From assembly GCF_017876435.1 (NCBI RefSeq), contig NZ_JAGIOA010000001.1:1984001-2048000 (forward strand): a DNA stretch of 64,000 nucleotides, written 5' to 3'. Below are positions 17,096 to 25,083 of the stretch, one piece after another. Position 1 is the first letter of the stretch; each line of letters begins with the position of its first letter. The DNA is from Microbacterium phyllosphaerae. Lineage in GTDB: Bacteria > Actinomycetota > Actinomycetes > Actinomycetales > Microbacteriaceae. A model generated the notes under the pieces. It ran no database searches and had not been told where the DNA came from. It saw only the letters and a program-made list of their open reading frames with translations. A program made the position numbers and the translations under genes.

Positions 17096-17814
17096 CGGCC
17101 GTCGACATCGAGGGCGTGAACAACGTCCGTGACGTCGGTGGGATGCCTGCGGTCGGTGGCCGCATCCGCTCCGGCATCCTCCTGAGGTCCGGCCAGCTCT
17201 CGGGGGCGAGCGCGGCCGGCGCCGAAGCGCTGAGTCGACGCGTCGCGCACATCGTCGATCTGCGCGACGGAGAGGAGGTTTCGGCGGAACCCACCGAGAT
17301 CGAGGGCCCGGACACCACGCATCTCCCGCTGTTCCTCGGATCCGTCCGCTCGTTCTTCGAGACGGACACGAGTCTGGAAGACCTCTACCTGCACCTTCTC
17401 GAGGAGAGCGGTGAGCGGCTCGTCGCGGCCATCCGCGTCATCGCCGCGGGGGAGCCCACCCTCGTGCACTGCACGGTCGGCAAAGACCGCACCGGGGTGA
17501 CCGTGGCGCTCGCGCTCGCCGCGGTGGGCGCCGACCGCGAGGCGATCATCGAGGACTACGCCCTCACCGAGTCGCAGCTTCCTCCTGAGCGGTCGCAGCG
17601 CATCGCCGCCTACCTGCGGTCCCAACATCCGGAGGCTGTGCATGCCGTGGCTCTGGCGACGCAGTCGCCGGCGCCGGTCATGAGGGCACTGCTCGACGAC
17701 GTCGACGCCCGCTGGGGGTCTGCGGCCGGTTACCTCCGCGCGAACGGCATGACCGATTCCGAGCTCGAGGCGCTGCGTGACGCTCTCGTGGAACCGATCG
17801 TCGACCAAGGTTAG
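17092..17814 (+). CDS. Tyrosine-protein phosphatase (MptpB/Y_phosphatase3-like)
   Basis: A 240-residue phosphatase with the CX5R P-loop HCTVGKDRTGV near residue 126. The N-terminal NVRDVGG and LLRSGQLS segments are conserved in the bacterial family that includes mycobacterial PtpB, which removes phosphate from phosphotyrosine, phosphoserine or phosphoinositides. The ATG at 17092 overlaps the previous stop (ATGA), so the two genes are translationally coupled. Its stop codon lies inside the iron box of the next gene. Confidence 0.85.
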   Translation: MTAVDIEGVNNVRDVGGMPAVGGRIRSGILLRSGQLSGASAAGAEALSRRVAHIVDLRDGEEVSAEPTEIEGPDTTHLPLFLGSVRSFFETDTSLEDLYLHLLEESGERLVAAIRVIAAGEPTLVHCTVGKDRTGVTVALALAAVGADREAIIEDYALTESQLPPERSQRIAAYLRSQHPEAVHAVALATQSPAPVMRALLDDVDARWGSAAGYLRANGMTDSELEALRDALVEPIVDQG

Positions 17815-17824
17815 GCAACCCTTC
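17806..17824 (+). promoter_or_regulatory. DtxR/IdeR-type iron box
   Basis: This 19-base site matches the DtxR/IdeR consensus (TWAGGTTAGSCTAACCTWA) at 15 of 19 positions, with AAGGTTAGGC and CC-TT halves. It lies 8 bases before the -10 TACCAT (17833-17838) of the SIP gene, where a bound repressor would block RNA polymerase under iron-replete conditions. Confidence 0.7.
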
Positions 17825-17847
17825 ACCTGGTGTACCATGGAAGCATC

Positions 17848-18318
17848 ATGGAGACCTTCCTCGAGACCCGCAGCACGCGCGCAGAGCGCCGCGCCGCGCG
17901 TCGTCGCGCACACCACCTGGTGACGGCTGACGAGCACTCGCTCGCCGAACTCGAGGTCTTCCTCGCGACTCTGCCGCTGTGCGCATCCGGTCGGATCTTC
18001 ATCGAGGTCCCCGAGACCGCCGACATCGGCGTGATCGATGCTCCCGGCCGCATGACCGTGACCTGGCTCGCCCGCGGTGAGCGTTCCGGCGCTCCGGGCA
18101 CCGGTCGCGCGTGCGCACCCGGGCAGGCGCTCGCCCGCGCGACATGCGCCTGGGCAGACGAGATGCTCTGCGACGACGAGTTCGAGACGCACGTCACGCT
18201 GCTGGGCGGATACCTCGGGACAGCCGACATCGTCGAGCACCTCACCGGCGTGCTCGAGATCCAGCCCGCACAGATCTACGCGCCGGAGCGCTTCGGGCTT
18301 CTTCCCTCCGAGCGCTGA
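17848..18318 (+). CDS. Stand-alone SIP (siderophore-interacting protein) domain protein
   Basis: A 156-residue protein matching only the C-terminal half of siderophore-interacting flavoproteins. It has HHLVTADEHSLAEL at about residues 21-35, a RIFIEV strand, an AWADEML helix and a final APERFGLLP close to the family end. Full SIP proteins of about 250-300 residues have an FAD-binding domain in front and reduce ferric siderophores. That half is absent here, with no remnant upstream. The iron box and TACCAT hexamer before the ATG point to derepression in iron limitation. The end overlaps the convergent gene by 43 bases. Confidence 0.72.
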   Translation: METFLETRSTRAERRAARRRAHHLVTADEHSLAELEVFLATLPLCASGRIFIEVPETADIGVIDAPGRMTVTWLARGERSGAPGTGRACAPGQALARATCAWADEMLCDDEFETHVTLLGGYLGTADIVEHLTGVLEIQPAQIYAPERFGLLPSER

Positions 18319-18758
18319 GCCGCACCCGCCCGGCGCACGTAGTTGCCGTCTTCCAGACCCGCCTCGATCTCGAAGCGGTTGTGGAGCGGGTCCCGTCCGG
18401 CGAAAAAGTACAGCACCGGCAGCAGGATGCCGTAGCGGAGCCACTGCGCTTTGTGCACGGCTTCGTGGCGCAGCACGGCATCGCTCGGTCGCGCATCACC
18501 GGTCAGGAAGCATCCGCCGACGCACACCCCGCCCCGGTTGAACGTCCAGTTCGGCATACCGCGGAAGACCCAGAGGCCGGCTCGTCGCTCGACCGGACCC
18601 GTGCTCCACAGTGATCCCCAGACCCAGCCGACCGTCGTGCCCCACCAGTACCCGGCGCGACTGATCGGCGAGCGCAGCAGGAACGACGGGATGCGGCGGT
18701 CGAGACGGCGTCCGCGCTCGAGCGCACGCTCAGCCGCCGGACGCCAGTCCTCGCTCAT
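18276..18758 (-). CDS. Small protein with HExxH motif, unknown function
   Basis: A 160-residue protein without a recognised family. It has a WW-GTTVGWVWGSLW hydrophobic stretch near residues 38-50, a glycine/cysteine patch GGVCVGGCFL, then RHEAVHKAQW with HExxH at about residue 97 and a second hydrophobic stretch (GILLPVLYFFAG). A later HNRFEIEAGLED could supply a third ligand. This resembles small zincin-like proteins, but the catalytic role is inference. It overlaps the convergent SIP gene at its 3' end by 43 bases, and its start shares 4 bases with the arginase-fold gene stop. Confidence 0.55.
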   Translation of the reverse strand: MSEDWRPAAERALERGRRLDRRIPSFLLRSPISRAGYWWGTTVGWVWGSLWSTGPVERRAGLWVFRGMPNWTFNRGGVCVGGCFLTGDARPSDAVLRHEAVHKAQWLRYGILLPVLYFFAGRDPLHNRFEIEAGLEDGNYVRRAGAAQRSEGRSPKRSGA

Positions 18759-19558
18759 GCGACCGCTCCGACGAGGCGCAGCAGCGCTCCGAGATCCTCG
18801 ACCGCGTCGGCCGGAGTGCGAGGGGCGAAGCCGGCGATGGTCGCTCCGGCCAGCGGAACGCGTGTCCTGAGCGCACGCACCGCCGCGCTCAGCGCCGCGG
18901 GAGAAAGGCCGAACGGCGAGGGGGAGGAGACGCCGGCGATCTCGGCCGGATCCAGCACATCGACGTCGATGTGCACCCAGACGCGGCTCGCGCCTGTGGC
19001 TTCGACGGCGTCGGCGAGGGAATCGACGTCATCGAGGTCGTTCACCGAGAGCTGTACGAGGTCGTCGAGTGCGGCGACCTCGGCATCGTCGAGGTCGCGC
19101 ATGCCGACGGTGATCACGCGATCCCGCGGGATGCCGGGGGCCAACGCGAGCTGCGGTTCTCCTTCGCCGAGTACGGCTCGCAGCGACATGCCGGAGAACG
19201 CACCGGACGGCGACGTCTCGGGGGTGTTCATGTCGGCATGCGCGTCGCACCACACGACGGCGAGATCGTCGGTGCCGCCGGGTAGGGCGGCGAGGGCAGC
19301 GACGGTGACGCTGCAGTCCCCTCCCACCACGACGGTGTCGGCCGTCATGGCCTCGTGGACGAGCTCGCGCGTGCGCAGAAGGGCGCTGAGCCGGCGCACG
19401 CCTGTGCCGAGTGACTCGCCGGCTTCGACGGGCACATCGAGCACGGTGGTCGACGCACGTGGAAGATCACCCGCGATCGCCGACGCGCCGTCGACGAGGA
19501 GCATCGCGCGCGGTGCAGGGGAGCCCTGCCACTGCGGGACGACGAGGAATCGCACCAT
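18755..19558 (-). CDS. Arginase/agmatinase (ureohydrolase) superfamily protein
   Basis: A 267-residue member of the manganese ureohydrolase fold. The metal-binding motifs are GGDCS (residues 79-83), DAHAD (105-109) and DVDVLDP (near 198). In arginases the first motif is GGDHS and its His is a ligand of the first manganese; here Cys replaces it, so one metal site is altered. Arginine hydrolysis is therefore uncertain; formimidoylglutamate- or guanidino-type substrates, or a non-enzymatic role, are alternatives. A GGAGG Shine-Dalgarno precedes the ATG. Its stop shares 4 bases with the start of the HExxH gene, so they form an operon. Confidence 0.78.
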   Translation of the reverse strand: MVRFLVVPQWQGSPAPRAMLLVDGASAIAGDLPRASTTVLDVPVEAGESLGTGVRRLSALLRTRELVHEAMTADTVVVGGDCSVTVAALAALPGGTDDLAVVWCDAHADMNTPETSPSGAFSGMSLRAVLGEGEPQLALAPGIPRDRVITVGMRDLDDAEVAALDDLVQLSVNDLDDVDSLADAVEATGASRVWVHIDVDVLDPAEIAGVSSPSPFGLSPAALSAAVRALRTRVPLAGATIAGFAPRTPADAVEDLGALLRLVGAVA

Positions 19559-19580
19559 GGGTGCCTCCAGCTATGAAAGA

Positions 19581-19616
19581 GCGGATGCCCCGGACGCACG
19601 GGTCCGGGGCATCCGC
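19581..19616 (-). terminator. Hairpin between pspA and the arginase-fold gene
   Basis: A perfect 15-bp stem with a 6-base loop lies just past the pspA stop (19625). It lacks a T-tract. It would separate the pspA transcript from the gene downstream. Confidence 0.6.
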
Positions 19617-19624
19617 GAGATGTG

Positions 19625-20368
19625 TCAGGAACCTTCGATGGCCTGACGGGGGGCGGAGCCGCCCGCCTTCAGCTCGGCGAGACGCGCCTCGACCTCGGTG
19701 AGCTCCCCGAGATCCTCGAGGCTCTCGAACTGCGCGTCGAGGCTGGAGGCTGCGAGCTCGATCTTGCCCTGAGCGAGAGCCTCCTGGCGGCGGACCTTGT
19801 CTTCGAAGCGGCCCAGCTCGCTGGTCGGGTCGAGGACGTTGATCGACGAGACCGCGTCCTGCACCTTGGTCTGCGCTTCGGCGACCTTGGCGCGGGCGAG
19901 CAGCTCGCTGCGCTTGTTCTTGAGCTCGCCGAGCTTGTCCTTCATGCCGTTGAGGCCGGACTTGAGCTTGTCGACGATCTCGGTCTGAGCGGCGATCTGC
20001 GGCTCGGCACCGGTGGCCTCGCGCTCGGCGCTGATCTGGCGCTGCAGCGCGATCTTGGCGAGGTTGTCGAACTTGTCGGCATCCGCGGCGTCGCCGGTCG
20101 AGCGCATCTCGTCAGCCTTGCGGCTTGCTGCGAGCGCCTTGTTGCCCCACTCGGTGGCCGCCTGGACGTCTTCTTCGTGGTCGCGCTCGAGGAGACGCAG
20201 GTTGCCGATGGTCTCGGCGATCGCCGACTCGGCGTCGGCGATGCTGTTCGTGTAGTCGCGGACGAGCTGATCGATCATCTTCTGCGGGTCTTCCGCAGAG
20301 TCCAGGAGCGAGTTGATGTTCGCGCGGACGAGGGTCGAGATACGTCCGAAGATGGACTGCTTGGTCAT
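19625..20368 (-). CDS. pspA: PspA/IM30-family membrane-stress protein
   Basis: A 247-residue, almost entirely alpha-helical protein, as PspA should be. It has the amphipathic N-terminal helix (SIFGRISTLVRANINSLLD), the conserved DPQKMIDQLV motif and long coiled coils to about residue 230. PspA proteins polymerise on the inner face of the membrane to stop proton leakage. The ATG has an AAAGGAA Shine-Dalgarno. The gene immediately upstream on the same strand encodes a membrane TPM/coiled-coil protein 55 bases away, probably in the same operon. Confidence 0.9.
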   Translation of the reverse strand: MTKQSIFGRISTLVRANINSLLDSAEDPQKMIDQLVRDYTNSIADAESAIAETIGNLRLLERDHEEDVQAATEWGNKALAASRKADEMRSTGDAADADKFDNLAKIALQRQISAEREATGAEPQIAAQTEIVDKLKSGLNGMKDKLGELKNKRSELLARAKVAEAQTKVQDAVSSINVLDPTSELGRFEDKVRRQEALAQGKIELAASSLDAQFESLEDLGELTEVEARLAELKAGGSAPRQAIEGS

Positions 20369-20423
20369 GCGTGGTTCCTTTCAGAGGGTCGGACTCGATG
20401 TCTGGGGTCGTGGTGTGTGCGGT

Positions 20424-22469
20424 TCAGAAGCGTCGTCCTCCCGAACGGCCGCTGCGGCCGCTGGAACGGCTCCCGCCGCCTCCGCCGAAACCGGAGCTGC
20501 GGAATCCGCCGCCACCGCTGGATCGCCAGCTGCTGCTCCGAGAGGAGCCGCCACCTCCGCCGCCGCCCGACAGGAGGCCGCCGATGATGCCGCCGAGGAT
20601 GTCGCCGCCGAGGCCGGAGGAGCCTCCTGGGTTGCCGCCGCCGAAGACGCCGCCGCCGCCCCAGCCGTCGTTCTCGTAGCGGCTCGGGTTCATCGCCTCG
20701 ACGTCGGCCTGCGCGGACGAGGTCGCCTGCCTGGCGAGGTCGAGCGCGCGCCCGGCCTCGGTGAGCGCGGCCTCGGGGTTCGAGGAGCGGAGGTCGAGCG
20801 CCTGGGTGAGGGCTGCTTCGGCCTGCGAGAGCCGGGTGCGCGCCGTGGAGCCGACCGTTCCTCGGCGGGTCTCGATGTACTCACGCGCCGCTCGGATCTC
20901 GGATCCCGCCTGCGCGAGCGTCTGCTCGAGCATCTGCTGCGCACGCCTGGACCGTTCGAGGGCCTGCGTTCCCTGCGCGATCGCGGCATCGATCTGCGCG
21001 TTCGCTGCGGTCAGTGCTTCGAGGACTCTCTGCGGGCTGCGCGATGATCCGGTCAGATTCGCCTGCGCCTGCTGCAGCTGCTGCGTGGTTCCTGCGGCGA
21101 CCGCGGAGATGGCCCCGGCGGAGTCGGGAAGCTGCTGCGCGGCGGCGATGTCGCCCTGAAGCTCTGCGACCAGCGCCTGAGCCTGGGATTCGATGTTCGC
21201 CAGTTCCGTGCCCAGCGCCGTGATCGCCTGGACGAGCTGGGTCGCCTGCGCGACGGACTGCTCGGCCGTGCGGATCGCGAACGCCGCTTCACCGGAGCGC
21301 CCTGCCGCGATCGCGTCTGCGGCCGCGGCGAGCGATCGGTCGGCGAGCGCCGCGCGCTCCTGCGCCTGGGTGGGATTCTCGACGACGGTCGCGAGTGCCG
21401 CCTGATCGTAGGTGGCGGAGAGTGCCGCGAGCGATTGCGCCGCACCCGCGAGCACCGGGTCGAGCGTCGCGCGCTCGCCACGGACGCGCTCGAGCTCCTG
21501 CGGAGCGTTCTGCTCCAGCTTGCGCAACGCGTCGAACGCCTCGGTGTTGTCGTCGAGGACGTCGTCGATCTCATCGCAGATCCCGATGATGCGGATGTGC
21601 CAGGCGCGGCGGTCGTGGACCGTGTCCTCGATCTCGTCGTCGAGCTTCTGCTTGAGGTCGAAGGCCTCCGACATCTTCGCCTTGGCGGTCTCGACGGCAC
21701 CGCTGAACTCTGCGGTGGCGGCTTCGCCGAACTGCGCCACGGCGAAGCCGAGCTCCTCGCGACTCGACGTGATCGCGTCGTCCGCCTGCACGAGCGCGGC
21801 GCCCGCCTGCGTCTGCACCTGCTCGTCGGTCAGGGTCGAGAACGGGTCGTTCGGGTCGGGCTTCTCGGGCATCGCACCTCGCCGGCGGATCTCGGCGCTG
21901 CGCCGGGAGCGGCGGATGAGCGCGACGATCAGCCACACGATCAGACCGAGAGCGATGATCCCCGCGACGATGAGCGTCGCGCGGAGTGCGCCGGCCCCAC
22001 CGTCGCCCTGGATCTCGTCGGCCGCGAGGACGATCGCGCCCTCCCAGTCGTTCTGAGTGGCCAGACTCTGGATCTTCTCCTCGACGTCGTCGAGCTTGCT
22101 GTCGCTGAGCGGGCCGTCGGAGGCTGCAGAGATGTAGTAGCTGCGGCCCTCGACCGCGATGGCGAGCAGGTACTGCTCGGACCCGAGGTTGTTGTTCTGA
22201 GCCACCGTGTCTGCCCACTCGACGTTGTCGGTGGGAGAGGTGAAGTCGTCGACGAGGACCACGAAGAGGTCTGCGGAGGAGTTGTCGCTGAGGGTCTGCA
22301 GCCTCGCCTCGACCGCATCCTCCTGGTCCGGCGACAGCACACCCGCCTCATCGGTGACGTAGCCGGAGTCGAGGGTGAGCGGATCGGTCGCGGATGCCGC
22401 AGAAGCGGAGAAGACTCCGGCCGCCGCGGCCGCGGTCAGTGCGGCCAGCGCCAGCCACCGTGTCTTCAT
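20424..22469 (-). CDS. TPM-domain membrane protein with coiled coil and Gly/Ser tail
   Basis: A 681-residue protein. A signal peptide (about residues 1-27) is followed by an extracellular TPM domain (YVTDEAGVLSPDQ, about 35-160; PF04536-like), one membrane helix (LIVAGIIALGLIVWLIVAL, about 175-195), a long cytoplasmic coiled coil rich in Ala, Gln and Glu (about 220-610), and a Gly/Ser/Arg-rich tail like the YgcG/TPM tails. Homologous genes often neighbour PspA, so it may relay envelope signals to it (inference). A GGAGGGAA Shine-Dalgarno supports the ATG at 22469. Confidence 0.78.
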   Translation of the reverse strand: MKTRWLALAALTAAAAAGVFSASAASATDPLTLDSGYVTDEAGVLSPDQEDAVEARLQTLSDNSSADLFVVLVDDFTSPTDNVEWADTVAQNNNLGSEQYLLAIAVEGRSYYISAASDGPLSDSKLDDVEEKIQSLATQNDWEGAIVLAADEIQGDGGAGALRATLIVAGIIALGLIVWLIVALIRRSRRSAEIRRRGAMPEKPDPNDPFSTLTDEQVQTQAGAALVQADDAITSSREELGFAVAQFGEAATAEFSGAVETAKAKMSEAFDLKQKLDDEIEDTVHDRRAWHIRIIGICDEIDDVLDDNTEAFDALRKLEQNAPQELERVRGERATLDPVLAGAAQSLAALSATYDQAALATVVENPTQAQERAALADRSLAAAADAIAAGRSGEAAFAIRTAEQSVAQATQLVQAITALGTELANIESQAQALVAELQGDIAAAQQLPDSAGAISAVAAGTTQQLQQAQANLTGSSRSPQRVLEALTAANAQIDAAIAQGTQALERSRRAQQMLEQTLAQAGSEIRAAREYIETRRGTVGSTARTRLSQAEAALTQALDLRSSNPEAALTEAGRALDLARQATSSAQADVEAMNPSRYENDGWGGGGVFGGGNPGGSSGLGGDILGGIIGGLLSGGGGGGGSSRSSSWRSSGGGGFRSSGFGGGGGSRSSGRSGRSGGRRF

Positions 22470-22578
22470 CGTGTTCCCTCCGACCGGCAGCCGAGCCCCA
22501 TGGCACGAGTCTATGCACACACGCCGACACGCGACAGCATCCGAGCGGCGATAGCCGTTCGCCCTCAGCGGAGACACA

Positions 22579-22584
22579 TACGCT
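22579..22584 (+). promoter_or_regulatory. -10 hexamer of the DUF3097 gene
   Basis: TACGCT lies 7 bases before the ATG at 22592. GGAGGG sits in the gap, so either a leaderless or a very short leader is possible. Confidence 0.45.
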
Positions 22585-22591
22585 GGAGGGC

Positions 22592-23431
22592 ATGGACGAC
22601 AGGTACGGATCGGATGTGCTCGCGGCTGGTTGGCGGGAGCGCGCGGCGAAGCCGGTGCCGCAGGTGCCGGCCGAGCTCGACCTCGTCGTCGAGGTCGCGG
22701 ACGACGGCTACTGCGGTGCTGTCACGCGTGTGCAGGGCGGCAACGTCGAACTCGAGGATCGTCTCGGCCGCAAGCGGCTCTTCCCGCTCGGCGGCGGATT
22801 CCTCATCGACGGATCGCCGGTGCGCCTCACCGTCCCCGCCCCGAGGGAGCAGGGGTTGCGGCGCACGGCATCCGGATCCTTCGTGGTCGCCGACCAGCGT
22901 GCGCGCACCGCTCTGCCGAGTCGCATCCTCGTCGAGGGCAAGCACGATGCCGAGCTCGTCGAGAAGGTGTGGGGAGCGGATCTGCGTGTCGAGGGCGTGG
23001 TCGTCGAGTTCCTGCAGGGCGTGGATCTGCTCGATGAGCTGCTCGCGGCGGAGCCGCCGAGCGACTCCCGACGATACGGCGTGCTCGTCGACCATCTGGT
23101 ACCCGGCTCGAAGGAGTCGCGCATCGCCGACGCCGTCGCGCGCGGCCCTCATGGGAGGCATGTGCGCATCGTCGGGCATCCGTTCGTCGACGTCTGGCAG
23201 TGTGTGACGCCGCGGGCGCTGGGGATCGCGAAGTGGCCGGAGATCCCGCGGGGGACCGACTGGAAGACCGGCATCTGCCGGGCGTTCGGCTGGCCGTACG
23301 AGACGCAGGGCGACACGGGCCGCGCCTGGCAGCACATCCTGTCGAAGGTGCACACATACCGCGATCTCGAACCGGCGCTGCTGGGCAGGGTCGAAGAGCT
23401 CATCGACTTCGTGACCGCCCCCGCCGCCTGA
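22592..23431 (+). CDS. DUF3097 protein with TOPRIM-like region
   Basis: A 279-residue protein of the actinobacterial DUF3097 family, function unknown. The N-terminal half looks like a small beta barrel (VTRVQGGNVELEDRLG). A ILVEGKHDAELVEKVWG segment near residue 112 and GVLVDHLVPGSKE near 168 resemble the EG and DxD elements of TOPRIM folds, suggesting a nucleic-acid enzyme. The length is normal. The trmB gene follows with its own -10 hexamer. Confidence 0.7.
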   Translation: MDDRYGSDVLAAGWRERAAKPVPQVPAELDLVVEVADDGYCGAVTRVQGGNVELEDRLGRKRLFPLGGGFLIDGSPVRLTVPAPREQGLRRTASGSFVVADQRARTALPSRILVEGKHDAELVEKVWGADLRVEGVVVEFLQGVDLLDELLAAEPPSDSRRYGVLVDHLVPGSKESRIADAVARGPHGRHVRIVGHPFVDVWQCVTPRALGIAKWPEIPRGTDWKTGICRAFGWPYETQGDTGRAWQHILSKVHTYRDLEPALLGRVEELIDFVTAPAA

Positions 23432-23462
23432 TCCACGGTCCGTGGCGCCGGGCGTCGCCGAC

Positions 23463-23468
23463 TACCCT
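23463..23468 (+). promoter_or_regulatory. -10 hexamer for leaderless trmB transcript
   Basis: TACCCT with a 6-base gap to the ATG at 23475. It places the start at MPEPRT rather than the in-frame start at 23442. Confidence 0.55.
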
Positions 23469-23474
23469 GGAATC

Positions 23475-24200
23475 ATGCCCGAACCCCGCACCTTCCGCGA
23501 CGAACCGGTCTCGTTCGTACGCCGCAGCGGCCGGATGTCGGACGCGCAGGAACGCGCCTTCGACGAGCTCGGCCCGCACTACCTCCTCGACGTGCCACGC
23601 GACGTCGCGTGGACCTCGGTGCATCCGGAGGCCCGTCTGGACCCGAGCGCCGAGTACGGCCGTGACGCCGATCTCTACGTCGAGATCGGCTCGGGACAGG
23701 GGCACGCCATCGTCGCCGCCGCCTCGTCTCGACCCGACGACGACTTCCTCGCCGTCGAGGTCTTCCGAGCAGGGCTCGCCCGCACGATGCTCGACGCCGA
23801 TCGAGAGGGCGCGCGCAATGTCCGCGTCGTCGAGGCGAACGCACCCGAGGTGCTCTCGTCGTACCTGCCCGAGGCTGCGGCAGCCGAGGTCTGGATCTTC
23901 TTCCCCGACCCGTGGCACAAGAAGAAGCACACCAAGCGCCGGCTCGTGCGCCAGGGGTTCGGTGAGACCGCCGCACGGGCCCTTCGCGACGGGGGACTGC
24001 TGCGTCTCGCCACGGACTGGGAGGACTACGCGCTGCAGATGCGCGAGGTCCTCGACGCCGACCCCCTGCTCGAGCGAGCCTTCGACGGCGAGTGGGCCGA
24101 GCGGTTCGACGGACGGGTGATGACCGCCTTCGAACGCAAGGGGATCGCCAAGGGGCGCGACATCCGCGACCTCGTGTATCGGCGGAAGTCGCGCGCGTGA
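23475..24200 (+). CDS. trmB: tRNA (guanine(46)-N7)-methyltransferase TrmB
   Basis: A 241-residue SAM-dependent enzyme that makes m7G46 in the variable loop of tRNA. Motif I is VEIGSGQGHAI near residue 70. The hallmark FPDPWHKKKHTKRR lies near residue 148, and the C-terminal TAFERKG is also conserved. The length and motifs are standard. Its TGA overlaps the GTG start of the CPBP-like gene. Confidence 0.95.
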   Translation: MPEPRTFRDEPVSFVRRSGRMSDAQERAFDELGPHYLLDVPRDVAWTSVHPEARLDPSAEYGRDADLYVEIGSGQGHAIVAAASSRPDDDFLAVEVFRAGLARTMLDADREGARNVRVVEANAPEVLSSYLPEAAAAEVWIFFPDPWHKKKHTKRRLVRQGFGETAARALRDGGLLRLATDWEDYALQMREVLDADPLLERAFDGEWAERFDGRVMTAFERKGIAKGRDIRDLVYRRKSRA

Positions 24201-25057
24201 CCGACGCGCAGCGCACCTCGACGAGCTGGCCTGCCGTCGCTCCTGCGCTGCTGGTCTGCGCCGCCGCGCCGGCGTTCTTCGTCGCGCAGATCGCGTGGCT
24301 CGGATGGGTGCTGCTCGCGCTGGGCATCGGGGGAGCCTGGCTCGTCGAACGAGGACGCCCTGGTGCGGCTGAGCAGACCGTGAGCGCCGGAACGCGTCAG
24401 CCATCGCTCACCCGCGACCTCTCCCTGATCGCGCTGGGCATGCTCATCGTGAGCGTGATCCCGCTCGCAGCCGAGCTCGACAACCTCGCCATGCTGCGCT
24501 TCACGCTCGCCCTCGGCGGCGCGGTCGCGGTGCCGTACCTCGTGTCGCGCTTCGTGTTCCGTGACCGTGCGATCAGCTTCCCCTGGCGCACGCACCGGCG
24601 GTGGGGCCGTCTGCAGTGGGGCTGGCTGATCGCAGTGCTGGTGCTCGGCTGGCTGATCCTGCCGTTCTACTTCATCTCGAGCGGCGTGTATCAGAACTGG
24701 CCGGTCGTGGACTCGCCCGACCTCATCGCCCGGCTCTTCGTCGGCGTCGGCGCGGTCGGGATCTGGGATGAGCTGTTCTTCATCTGCACGGTCTTCGCCC
24801 TGCTGCGCCGACACTTCCCCGATGCGCTCGCGAACGTGCTGCAGATGATCGTGTTCGTCTCGTTCCTGTGGGAACTCGGCTACCGCGAGTGGGGCCCGCT
24901 GCTGACGATCCCGTTCGCGCTGCTCCAGGGCTTCATCTTCGTGAGGACGCATTCGCTCGCCTACGTCGTGACGGTGCACCTGCTCTTCGACGCCGTGGTG
25001 TTCGCGGTGCTCGTGCATGCCCACAATCCGGGGCTGCTGCCGATCTTCCTGCTCTGA
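24197..25057 (+). CDS. CPBP-like intramembrane protein with degraded protease motifs
   Basis: A 286-residue membrane protein with about seven or eight helices and the layout of the CPBP (CAAX protease/bacteriocin-processing) family. The usual EExxxR motif appears as WDELFFIC, with Asp replacing the first Glu and no Arg. The FxxxH motif reads FLWEL without His, while a late HLLFD is kept. It is therefore either a divergent CPBP protein or one no longer active as a protease. The GTG at 24197 overlaps the trmB stop, so the two are coupled. Confidence 0.65.
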   Translation: MTDAQRTSTSWPAVAPALLVCAAAPAFFVAQIAWLGWVLLALGIGGAWLVERGRPGAAEQTVSAGTRQPSLTRDLSLIALGMLIVSVIPLAAELDNLAMLRFTLALGGAVAVPYLVSRFVFRDRAISFPWRTHRRWGRLQWGWLIAVLVLGWLILPFYFISSGVYQNWPVVDSPDLIARLFVGVGAVGIWDELFFICTVFALLRRHFPDALANVLQMIVFVSFLWELGYREWGPLLTIPFALLQGFIFVRTHSLAYVVTVHLLFDAVVFAVLVHAHNPGLLPIFLL

Positions 25058-25070
25058 GTGCCCGCGGTCG

Positions 25071-25077
25071 ATACGAT
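25071..25077 (+). promoter_or_regulatory. -10 hexamer for leaderless DUF1304 transcript
   Basis: TACGAT (25072-25077) has a 6-base gap to the ATG at 25084. Confidence 0.5.
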
Positions 25078-25083
25078 CGACAC

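Noticed and set aside
20424..20700. Gly/Ser-rich tail as a repeat element
   Set aside because: It is the natural low-complexity tail of TPM/YgcG proteins, not a DNA repeat or mobile element.
23442..23474. Longer start for trmB
   Set aside because: The TACCCT hexamer would then lie inside the gene; MPEPRT at 23475 fits both the promoter and the family start.
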